Shown here: in pieces, positions 45,324 through 52,629 of the stretch | Layout of the letters: every line of letters begins with the position of its first letter | How positions within the stretch are numbered: position 1 is the stretch's first letter | NCBI RefSeq assembly: GCF_014109765.1 | Contig: NZ_CP059139.1 | Span: 4,158,001 to 4,222,000, forward strand | From: Pseudomonas berkeleyensis | GTDB taxonomy: Bacteria; Pseudomonadota; Gammaproteobacteria; Pseudomonadales; Pseudomonadaceae | Direction: 5' to 3' | DNA: 64,000 nt | Program-made: the position numbers and the translations under genes | Notes under the pieces: model-generated | Databases searched by the model: none | Seen by the model: only the letters and a program-made list of their open reading frames with translations | Told to the model about the DNA's origin: nothing

Positions 45324-46799
45324 TCACTCGCCGAGTTCGTCCAGCGCCGGCAGATCGGCGGAGCGCTCGAGCAGCTCGCTCGGCAGGCTCTTGCTGGCAC
45401 GTGCCCCCAGTAGCTTGAGGTTTTCCACCCGGCCAATGAGATTGCCACGGCCGTCCACCAGCTTGTTACGGGCACCGGCGTAGGCCTTGTCCAATTGCTG
45501 CAAACGGCTGCCCATCTCATCCAGATCGGCAATGAAGGCGACGAACTTGTCGTACAGCTGGCCGGCGCGTTCGGCGATCTCGCGCGCATTCTGGCCCTGG
45601 CGCTCTTGGCGCCAAAGGCTGTCGATGACCCGCAACGTGGCCAGCAAGGTGGTCGGGCTGACGATCACCACGTGCTGTTCGAAAGCATCCTGGAACAAAT
45701 CCGGCTCGGCCTGCAGCGCCGCGGCGAAGGCCGCCTCGATAGGTACGAAGAGCAGCACGAAATCCAGGCTGTGCAGCCCCTCCAGGCGCTGGTAATCCTT
45801 GCCGGAGAGGCCTTTGAGGTGGCTGCGCAGGGACAGCAGATGCTGCTTCAACGCCTGTTGACGGCCGGGCTCGTCCACCGCGGCGACATACTGCTGATAA
45901 GCCGTGAGGCTGACCTTGGCATCGACGATCACCTGCTTGTCGCCTGGCAGACGGATCAGTACGTCGGGCTGGAAGCGCTCGCCACCGGCGCCCTTGAGGC
46001 TGACCTGAGTCTGGTACTCGCGCCCCTTCTCCAGGCCGGCATGCTCCAGCACCCGCTCCAGCACCAGCTCCCCCCAATTGCCCTGGGTTTTCTGACCTTT
46101 CAGGGCACGAGTCAGGTTGGTCGCCTCATCGCCCAGACGCTGATTGAGCTGCTGCAGACGTTCGAGCTCCTTGCCAAGCGAAAATCGCTCGCGCGCCTCC
46201 TGCTGATAACTCTCGTCGACCCGCTTCTCGAACGCCTGGATGCGCTCCTTGAGCGGGTCGAGCAACTGGCCGAGGCGCTGCTGGCTGGTCTCGGCGAAAC
46301 GCTGCTCGCGCTCATCGAAGATCTTCGTCGCCAGCTCAGAGAACTGGGCACGCAGCTCGTTGCGCGCGCCTTGCAGGTCATCGAGGCGTTGTTGCTGGTT
46401 GTCGCGATTTTCCTGCAGCTCGGCGGCCAGCGCCGCACACTCGGCGGTGAGCCGTCGCAGTTCAGCTTCATTGCGATCGCGCTGCTGGTTCCAGGACTGC
46501 GCGGCTTCGCGGGCAATCTGCCGCTCCTGCTGCAACAGCTCGTTCTCACGGCGCAGCCCAGCCAGCTCGGTCTGCTGCTCCACCTTGATCTCGCTGACCT
46601 CGGCCAACTCGGCGCGGCAGGCATCGAGCTGCGCCAACAGTCCAGTTTGACTCAGTTGGGCATGTTCCAGACGCTCCTGCAGCAGCGCTTGCTCGCTCTG
46701 CGCCTGGGTAACCCGGCGTTGTAGCGACCAAAGGCCCGCCAGCAGCGGAATCAACGCCGCGACGGCGCCAATGGCGAGAGAAAGGGGATCGATTGGCAT
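45324..46799 (-). CDS. rmuC: DNA recombination protein RmuC
   Basis: 491 residues. N-terminal membrane helix (about 5-25), a coiled coil of some 170 residues rich in Gln, Glu and Leu, then the PD-(D/E)XK-like RmuC domain with GNWGELVLERVLEHAGL and DVLIRLPGDKQVIVDAKVSL, whose Asp and DAK residues fit the nuclease core. RmuC limits recombination at inverted repeats. Single gene. The antisense frame is open over long stretches, but that is an effect of base composition. Confidence 0.94.
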   Translation of the reverse strand: MPIDPLSLAIGAVAALIPLLAGLWSLQRRVTQAQSEQALLQERLEHAQLSQTGLLAQLDACRAELAEVSEIKVEQQTELAGLRRENELLQQERQIAREAAQSWNQQRDRNEAELRRLTAECAALAAELQENRDNQQQRLDDLQGARNELRAQFSELATKIFDEREQRFAETSQQRLGQLLDPLKERIQAFEKRVDESYQQEARERFSLGKELERLQQLNQRLGDEATNLTRALKGQKTQGNWGELVLERVLEHAGLEKGREYQTQVSLKGAGGERFQPDVLIRLPGDKQVIVDAKVSLTAYQQYVAAVDEPGRQQALKQHLLSLRSHLKGLSGKDYQRLEGLHSLDFVLLFVPIEAAFAAALQAEPDLFQDAFEQHVVIVSPTTLLATLRVIDSLWRQERQGQNAREIAERAGQLYDKFVAFIADLDEMGSRLQQLDKAYAGARNKLVDGRGNLIGRVENLKLLGARASKSLPSELLERSADLPALDELGE

Positions 46800-46865
46800 A
46801 GACGCTCCGTGTTTGACCGCCGAGCAGTATACCCAGCTGACTATTTACACGGGGCCAGCACGGAA

Positions 46866-47168
46866 TCAGCGCGACAGGCGCTCCAATTCCTGTTGCGCAC
46901 CACGGTCACCCGCGCGGGCAGCCTGGCGCAGCAGCTCGTAACCGATACGGCGGTCACGGGTATTGCCACAATCACGGCACAACAGTTGGCCCAGGCGACT
47001 CTGCGCCTGCACGCAACCTTTCAACGCTGGCTGCTTGAGCAGGTTGCCGGCCAGACGTTTGGCGCTGGCCGTCTGCCCAAGGCGCGGGTTGTCGAGCAAC
47101 CAGAGTGCAACGCGCATGGGAACGTTGGGACGGGGCGTGGCGGATGCAGAGAACGGAGCGCGAGGCAT
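46866..47168 (-). CDS. Small Sel1/TPR-like repeat protein
   Basis: 100 residues from ATG 47168. Helical, with a C-terminal Sel1-like unit: RIGYELLRQAARAGDRGAQQELERLSR and before it AQSRLGQLLCRDCGN. Sel1 repeats bind other proteins. The longer open frame upstream of 47168 is not typical of coding sequence. Downstream of nothing in the same sense but 66 bases ahead of rmuC on the same strand, so the two may be co-transcribed. Confidence 0.65.
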   Translation of the reverse strand: MPRAPFSASATPRPNVPMRVALWLLDNPRLGQTASAKRLAGNLLKQPALKGCVQAQSRLGQLLCRDCGNTRDRRIGYELLRQAARAGDRGAQQELERLSR

Positions 47169-47545
47169 AAATACGAAGGGGTGACTGCCGGGGCGCGCCA
47201 CTCTACTCCTTTTTTTCCAGAGGTAAAGACTTGCCAGAACAGCCCGATTGCGTTCCACGAAATAGGTTCCGCACAATCCACAGAAGCTGTGGATAACTCC
47301 ATGAACAACTTGGGAGAAAGAGGTCACAGGCCCGATGCCATGGGGCTCTCAGTCAAACTGACGATTTTTTCACCAACGAAAAAAGTGCATATTTTTCATT
47401 GACTTAAAAATCAACCACGGAAAATCAAACGTTTAGCGGCGATTCTGACAGTGAGATGACAGACTGCTTCAGCATTGTGCACAACTCGCTGCGACATATC
47501 CGCGCAGCGCTCTGTTTCGGGGCATCTGAATGATCAGCGCAGTAT
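47169..47545. other. AT-rich intergenic region
   Basis: 377 bases without a convincing gene. 47361-47430 is very AT-rich for this genome (runs of A and T), a probable MvaT-binding tract and promoter area of the Sel1-like gene. One perfect DnaA-box-like word (tgtggataa, 47289-47297) occurs, without the cluster of boxes that an origin would need. Confidence 0.5.
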
Positions 47546-48298
47546 TCATGCGGGGTGTGGCAATTGCCCCTGCACCAGGAACTGCTCCCAGTGAAACAGC
47601 CGTGGCTGATCCGGCGTCTGCGCATGCTTGAATGCCACGTATTCGCCGGTGGTTTCACATAGCCAGGCCGTAAGGTTGCGCGGACGCTTTTCTGCGAACG
47701 CAGCCGGCACGTAGAGCGCGACATTGCTACCGCCATCCGGGCAGCGCGCCGAGCGGTACTCGAAGGCCTGGATACCCGCCGCACGCATCGCCGCGCCGAG
47801 ACGCTGGGGCACGCTGTAATCGCTGGGGTGAGCCAACAGGGCGCCGTGCTGATCGAATGGTGGCTGTTGCAACTGGATACCGCGCTCGACGCGATAACGC
47901 GCTTCGAAGGTGGAGTGCTCGGAAAGGATGCGCCCACTGGGCGGCGGGGTGGCCATGCCGTTCCACAGCACGAAACGGTAGTAGGCAGCCTCGGCCATGG
48001 CCGTTTCCAGGCGCTGGGCAGCGTAGAACAGGCTGGGCTCATGCACGGTGCCAAAACGCGAGCCCCAACGCAGCGGTGGATAACGAAACGGCGTCTTGAG
48101 CAGATAGTGCAGTGGCTCGGCGGCCTCGGGCAGTGGCGGCTTGCTGCTCTCGAGCAATTCCTCGAGCAGGGCCTGCTCGGCGAGGTTATCCACCAGTTGT
48201 AGGGTCGCGACCTGCGCCTGGCTTTCCACCATGCGCAGCAGTTTGCCGCGCAGCGGCCGAACCTGGCGCTCGCCTTCACATCGTTGCCAGATATCCAT
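47546..48298 (-). CDS. RES-domain toxin (NAD-degrading type)
   Basis: 250 residues. The core RWGSRFGTVHEPSLFYAAQRLETAMAEAAYYR (spanning about 77-108) shows the Arg, Tyr and Glu of RES domains: R81, Y92, E103. Characterised RES toxins (MbcT, P. putida RES, P. aeruginosa NatT) break down NAD+. ATG 48298 is supported by GGAGGT at proper distance; an upstream ATG at 48364 would add a hydrophobic tail but has no such site. The antitoxin gene lies upstream on the same strand, with 206 bases between them, far more than usual in such pairs. Confidence 0.83.
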   Translation of the reverse strand: MDIWQRCEGERQVRPLRGKLLRMVESQAQVATLQLVDNLAEQALLEELLESSKPPLPEAAEPLHYLLKTPFRYPPLRWGSRFGTVHEPSLFYAAQRLETAMAEAAYYRFVLWNGMATPPPSGRILSEHSTFEARYRVERGIQLQQPPFDQHGALLAHPSDYSVPQRLGAAMRAAGIQAFEYRSARCPDGGSNVALYVPAAFAEKRPRNLTAWLCETTGEYVAFKHAQTPDQPRLFHWEQFLVQGQLPHPA

Positions 48299-48477
48299 GG
48301 CGATACCTCCAATTAGCGTAGAGCCTGCTAAAAGCATCGCGAGCCAGGGCCTGATGCCGTTCACATAAGAAATGGTCTGTGCGATCAGTCGTAGGGTGAC
48401 CGGGCGACAACCCGTTCGCGAAGCAGTACGCCGCGGCTTTCAAGAAGACGGACTGTCAGCGAACCAGGCCGATAATC

Positions 48478-48494
48478 GGTGCGCATGGCGCACC
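48478..48494. repeat. REP-like hairpin between antitoxin and toxin genes
   Basis: ggtgcgc-atg-gcgcacc then CTAC; same 17-base word as at 32588-32604. It lies 10 bases behind the antitoxin stop, a place where it could attenuate or stabilise mRNA in the toxin-antitoxin unit. Confidence 0.6.
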
Positions 48495-48504
48495 CTACAT
48501 GCGC

Positions 48505-48876
48505 TCAGATCTTGCCGCGAATGGCGTCCAAATACTCGACGACACGCACCAGGCCCTGCACCTGACTCATTTGCTGCAACGGAACGCCTGCCAGATGGCG
48601 ATTCTCGGTACGCAGAAAATGGCGCATGTCCTGCTGGTTGCCGCCAAACAGGGCAAACAACGCGCGATAGGCGCGTATCAATAGCAGCGCCAGTTCGCCG
48701 GTCTTGCTCTGTGGACGCAATCCACCCTGCTCGTTCCAGCGCCCGATGGCACTGCGATGGACGCCGACGATATCGGCCAACTCCTGCTGGGTAAGCCCCA
48801 ACTGTTCGCGGGTATTGAGCAAGGCCTTGGCCAGTACCGCATCGGCGTCAGGCTGGCTGCGAGTTACTGCACTCAT
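48505..48876 (-). CDS. Xre/MbcA/ParS-type antitoxin
   Basis: 123 residues. N-terminal helix-turn-helix (about 20-50, REQLGLTQQELADIVGVHRSAIGRW) and C-terminal toxin-binding domain of the MbcA/ParS/Xre group (about 65-123), ending in VVEYLDAIRGKI, a tail that blocks the active site in related pairs. AGGAGG lies 5 bases before ATG 48876. It should neutralise the RES toxin encoded downstream and repress its own promoter. Confidence 0.83.
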   Translation of the reverse strand: MSAVTRSQPDADAVLAKALLNTREQLGLTQQELADIVGVHRSAIGRWNEQGGLRPQSKTGELALLLIRAYRALFALFGGNQQDMRHFLRTENRHLAGVPLQQMSQVQGLVRVVEYLDAIRGKI

Positions 48877-49008
48877 CATCTCCTCCTACGCGTGTTTTGA
48901 ACAAAGAAACCTATGAAAGCTGTAAACACACAATAGCATGGAAAGCTGCTTGGCACCCATCCGAGCATGGGGTACCGTCCTTTGCACTGCATCGGGCAAG
49001 GAGAACTC

Positions 49009-51564
49009 ATGAGCCGCCGGCGTTTCTGGCTGAGCATAGGCATCGCAACATTGGCGGTGTTGTCGCTACTGATCTGCTATGCCGGCTATCTCGTGCAGCA
49101 ACTGCTCGAAGAGCAACATATCGAGCTGGACTGGCACCGATCGAGCCTGTCCTGGCGCGGCCTACAACTGCATGACGTGAGCCTGACGCAGCACCAGGGC
49201 GGTGAGCTGCATGCACAGGTCAAACAATTGCAACTCTTCTGGCTGGCAAGCGAAGCGCCGCGCTATCGCCTCGTCGCACAGGGTCTGCAAGTCACCTGGC
49301 AACCTGCCCCGGCAGAGGTAGAAAACTCGGCCGACAGCGACTTCAGCGCCCTCTTCAACAACGCGCTCAACACCCTGCCCTGGCTGCCAAGACAGATCGA
49401 TGTGCAGGACGCTCATGCCCAGCTGCCCTGCTACAGCGGCCAATGCACACTCGATGGCGACCTCAGCCTGCAGCATCTGAACGATGCATTGCAGTTGCAC
49501 CTGCAGCTTGTGCGCGATAGCCACAGCGCGACACTGCAGGGGCAGTTGCAAGGACTCGGCAGTGCCCTGAACAGTCCACGCCAGTTACAGATGACCCTGC
49601 ACCTCGACGCTCAGCAACAGATGGAGCTGCACAGCGACCTGCTCGCCCAGAACGATGCGCTGCAATGGGCTGGTAACCTGCTGCTCGCCCCCTTGCAGGA
49701 AATCGCCTGGGTCGGCGCCTGGCTGAGCGAATGGACGCCGCTTGACGCTACCAACCTGCCAACGACACCGCAGCAGGCCGGCGTCATTGCCCAGTGGCAG
49801 CTGCAACTGCCGCAGGCCACCCGCCAGCTCGGCGAACTGTTGGCCGCGCCGGGATGGCTACGTGTCGACGCCCAACTGCCGCAGCCATGGCCGCTGCCGG
49901 GCGTTGGCCTGATCAGCGGTGAACTGCAGCTCGACCTGCTCAACACCACTGGCCTGTGGCAAGCCCGCAAGCTGCACGGCAACCTGCAACTCGACACGCA
50001 GGACACGCCCTGGCTGGACGCCCTGCCAAGCGGCTTGCAACCCCGCCAGTTGCAGATGCAACTCACACCACTGGAGAGCAGCCTCGACAACGAACTAGCC
50101 GTACAACTGAAGCTTGCCGGACAAGGAGCACTCGAGCTGCAGGTCAATGCCGAGCTCGGCCTGCAACAGTCCCCTGACTGGTCGTTGAACGTGCGCCAGT
50201 TGCAACTCGATGCCCGTAGTAAGCGCGTGGATCTGGCAGGCAATCGTGCAGATGGCCTGCAGCTGAACCTGGGCCTGACCGGCAGCGCTAACACACAGCT
50301 GCTGCAAGTATCCCTCACCGGCAACTCTCGCCTGGATATCCAGCGCCTGCACAGCAGCGATCTGGAGCTGCAACAGACTCGACTGACACTCGCCAACCTC
50401 GGCATTGCTGGAGCGCCAAGCTCACCAACGCTGTCCGGGCCGTTGGCGCTGCACATACAGAGCCTGCAACACCCGCAATTGCAGGCGCAGGGCTGGCAAT
50501 GGCAAGGCCAAGTGGAAGCTGAGAGCGCCAGCCAGAAACTCGACGGTGTCCTGCTGGCTGACTCGGGGCTAAGCATGGCGTTGAGCCTGAACCATACAGC
50601 CGATGCGCTGGGTCTGAGCGCCAAGCTCGACGAACTCTTCCTGCGCGCCGGCAACCCGCTGGCGCAAACCCTGGCCAACTGGCCGCCACTGTTGACGCTG
50701 GACAATGGCCGCATCCAGGCCGATGCCAGCCTGAATCTGCCCAGCGGCAAGCCCCTGCAACTGAGGGCGAACCTGAATGGCAAAGGCCTGGCCGGTATCT
50801 ATGACCGCAGCACGTTGAGCGGGGTGGACGCCGAGCTGCAGCTGCAACTCGCTGGCGACCGCCTGGCGCTGGAACTGCCGAGCCTGAGCGCGAAACAGAT
50901 CGACCCCGGCATCGCCCTCGGCCCCTTGCAGCTGCAGGCCAGCTATCAGGCCAGCCTGCAACACCCCATGGCCGGCAGCCTCAGCCATCAGCGCGCCGAA
51001 CTGGGCATCCTCGGCGGCAGCCTGCGTCTGGAACCGGCGACCTGGGCCCTGGATCGCCCCAGCCAGTTGCTACCGCTGAAGCTCAGCGGCCTGGATCTGC
51101 AGGAACTGTTTCGCGTCTATCCGGCCGAAGGCCTGGAAGGCAATGGCCTGCTCGACGGCACGCTGCCGCTGCGCCTGGGCGACGCGATCAGCGTCGAGCA
51201 GGGGCTGATCGAAGCACGCGCCCCTGGCGGCCGCCTGCGCTTTCACTCGCCGCGCATCCGCGCCATGGGCCAGGCCAACCCGGGCATGAAGCTGGTCACC
51301 GATGCCCTGGAGGACTTCCACTACGATCTGCTCAGCAGTAGCCTCGACTATGATTCGTCCGGCACACTGCGCCTTGGTATGCGTCTACATGGACAGAATC
51401 CGGCCATCGAACAGGGCCGGCCTATCCACTTCACCATCAACCTGGAAGAAGACATTCCGACCCTGCTGGCCAGCCTGCAACTGACCGACAAGGTCAGCGA
51501 CATCATCCAGCAACGGATTCAGCAACGGATGCGCCAGCGTGTCCCCCAAGAGTCAAAGGAGTAG
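49009..51564 (+). CDS. ydbH: YdbH-like AsmA-superfamily envelope protein
   Basis: 851 residues. One N-terminal membrane helix (about 8-28), then a long periplasmic beta-rich body with many short Leu/Gln-rich strands, and the C-terminal YdbH domain (GMKLVTDALEDFHYDLLSSSLDYDSSG). In E. coli YdbH, YhdP and TamB are overlapping intermembrane bridges for phospholipid movement to the outer membrane, and YdbH works with the lipoprotein YnbE. AAGGAG precedes ATG 49009. The next genes encode exactly YnbE and YdbL, 4 and 8 bases apart. Confidence 0.9.
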   Translation: MSRRRFWLSIGIATLAVLSLLICYAGYLVQQLLEEQHIELDWHRSSLSWRGLQLHDVSLTQHQGGELHAQVKQLQLFWLASEAPRYRLVAQGLQVTWQPAPAEVENSADSDFSALFNNALNTLPWLPRQIDVQDAHAQLPCYSGQCTLDGDLSLQHLNDALQLHLQLVRDSHSATLQGQLQGLGSALNSPRQLQMTLHLDAQQQMELHSDLLAQNDALQWAGNLLLAPLQEIAWVGAWLSEWTPLDATNLPTTPQQAGVIAQWQLQLPQATRQLGELLAAPGWLRVDAQLPQPWPLPGVGLISGELQLDLLNTTGLWQARKLHGNLQLDTQDTPWLDALPSGLQPRQLQMQLTPLESSLDNELAVQLKLAGQGALELQVNAELGLQQSPDWSLNVRQLQLDARSKRVDLAGNRADGLQLNLGLTGSANTQLLQVSLTGNSRLDIQRLHSSDLELQQTRLTLANLGIAGAPSSPTLSGPLALHIQSLQHPQLQAQGWQWQGQVEAESASQKLDGVLLADSGLSMALSLNHTADALGLSAKLDELFLRAGNPLAQTLANWPPLLTLDNGRIQADASLNLPSGKPLQLRANLNGKGLAGIYDRSTLSGVDAELQLQLAGDRLALELPSLSAKQIDPGIALGPLQLQASYQASLQHPMAGSLSHQRAELGILGGSLRLEPATWALDRPSQLLPLKLSGLDLQELFRVYPAEGLEGNGLLDGTLPLRLGDAISVEQGLIEARAPGGRLRFHSPRIRAMGQANPGMKLVTDALEDFHYDLLSSSLDYDSSGTLRLGMRLHGQNPAIEQGRPIHFTINLEEDIPTLLASLQLTDKVSDIIQQRIQQRMRQRVPQESKE

Positions 51565-51568
51565 CGCC

Positions 51569-51760
51569 ATGCGCACGTACCGCCTCCTCGCAGCCCTGAG
51601 CCTGGGTCTGCTCTGCCAGGCCTGTACCCCGACGGTGCAGCTGGCCATGCCCAACGAGCCGATCAACATCAACCTCAACGTCAAGGTCGAGCACGAGATC
51701 TACATCAAGGTGGACAAGGCGCTGGACAATGTCTTCAACGAAGACAGCGGTCTCTTCTAA
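51569..51760 (+). CDS. ynbE: YnbE-like outer membrane lipoprotein
   Basis: 63 residues. Lipoprotein signal with Cys at 19 (LLCQAC), mature part with the alternating pattern ININLNVKVEHEIYIKVDK, which suits a beta-strand stack. In E. coli YnbE oligomerises at the outer membrane end of YdbH. GGAG lies before ATG 51569. Middle gene of the ydbH-ynbE-ydbL run. Confidence 0.88.
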   Translation: MRTYRLLAALSLGLLCQACTPTVQLAMPNEPININLNVKVEHEIYIKVDKALDNVFNEDSGLF

Positions 51761-51768
51761 GGAGAAGC

Positions 51769-52110
51769 ATGATGATTCGATACCTTTCGACCCTGCTGCT
51801 GGCATTGACCCTGAGCCTGCCGGCCTATGCACTGAACCTCAACCAGGCCATGAGCGCGCTGGGCGACGCCAAGGCCAGCGGCCAGCTGGGCGAGCAACCC
51901 AATGGCTATCTGGGTGTGATCAAATCCGGCGGCCAGGCCGACGAGATCGCTCGCCTGATCAACCAGGCGCGTCGTGCCGAATATCAAAAGGTGGCCAAAG
52001 ACAACGGCATCAGCCTGAGCGACGTGGAGGCCATCGCCGGCAAGAAGGCCATCGAGCGCACGCCCAAGGGCCAGTTCATCCAGCTGAACGGCCAGTGGCT
52101 GCAGAAGTAG
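51769..52110 (+). CDS. ydbL: YdbL family protein (DUF1318)
   Basis: 113 residues (two ATGs, 51769 and 51772). Sec signal peptide cut near AYA-LNL (about residue 22). The DUF1318 body follows, with LGVIKSGGQADEIARLINQARRAEYQKVAKDNGIS. In E. coli YdbL is periplasmic and thought to help YdbH/YnbE assemble properly. AAGGAGAAGC stands before the start. A strong terminator follows at 52130. Confidence 0.9.
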   Translation: MMIRYLSTLLLALTLSLPAYALNLNQAMSALGDAKASGQLGEQPNGYLGVIKSGGQADEIARLINQARRAEYQKVAKDNGISLSDVEAIAGKKAIERTPKGQFIQLNGQWLQK

Positions 52111-52129
52111 AAAGCCTGTGGTAGAAACG

Positions 52130-52155
52130 AAAGAACCCGCCTAGGCGGGTTCTTT
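52130..52155. terminator. Bidirectional terminator ydbL/grxD
   Basis: aaagaacccgcc-ta-ggcgggttcttt, a 12-pair perfect palindrome with A and T runs, between convergent genes. Confidence 0.9.
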
Positions 52156-52173
52156 GCTTTGTGCGAACGGTGA

Positions 52174-52500
52174 TCAGGCGCCGGCTTTGCTCACGGCGTC
52201 CTTGATCAGCGTTTGCAGTTCGCCCTTCTCGTACATCTCGGTGAGGATGTCGCTACCGCCGACCAGCTCACCGCCAACCCACAGCTGCGGGAAGGTCGGC
52301 CAGTTGGCGTACTTCGGCAGGTTGGCACGGATTTCCGGATTTTGCAGGATGTCGACGTAGGCGAACTTCTCGCCGCAGCCCATCACCACCTGGGCAGCAC
52401 GGGCGGAGAAGCCACACTGCGGGGCATTGGGCGAGCCTTTCATGTACAGCAGAACGGTGTTGTTGGCGATCTGCTCTTTGATGGTTTCGATGATATCCAT
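52174..52500 (-). CDS. grxD: Monothiol glutaredoxin Grx4
   Basis: 108 residues. CGFS active site at 29-32, with WPTFPQLWVGGELVGGSDI as glutathione-binding part. Such proteins carry [2Fe-2S] clusters bridged with glutathione and hand them on to target proteins. ATG 52500 gives the normal start (MDIIETIKEQ). Single gene; in P. aeruginosa the same gene stands before the molybdoenzyme, as here. Confidence 0.96.
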   Translation of the reverse strand: MDIIETIKEQIANNTVLLYMKGSPNAPQCGFSARAAQVVMGCGEKFAYVDILQNPEIRANLPKYANWPTFPQLWVGGELVGGSDILTEMYEKGELQTLIKDAVSKAGA

Positions 52501-52629
52501 GGGGCACCTCAGCATAGACTTCGCGACCCGACGGTCGCCACGGTGGCGCGATTGTAGCGAAAAACCGAGCGTAATGCTCGGCCTTGCAATCGCCCCATAA
52601 CATCAAGACAACCCTGGATTTCACTCGGG

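Noticed and set aside
45495..46724. 409-codon antisense frame in rmuC looking like a Leu-rich membrane protein
   Set aside because: Hydrophobic look comes from reverse reading of the Gln/Glu/Arg-rich coiled coil; no ribosome site or family match.
47281..47300. DnaA box word suggesting a replication origin
   Set aside because: Only one perfect box, no cluster, and no dnaA, dnaN, rpmH or parAB genes near.
48299..48364. Longer RES toxin with a hydrophobic N-terminal signal
   Set aside because: GGAGGT is placed for ATG 48298, and RES toxins act on cytoplasmic NAD+, so export makes little sense.
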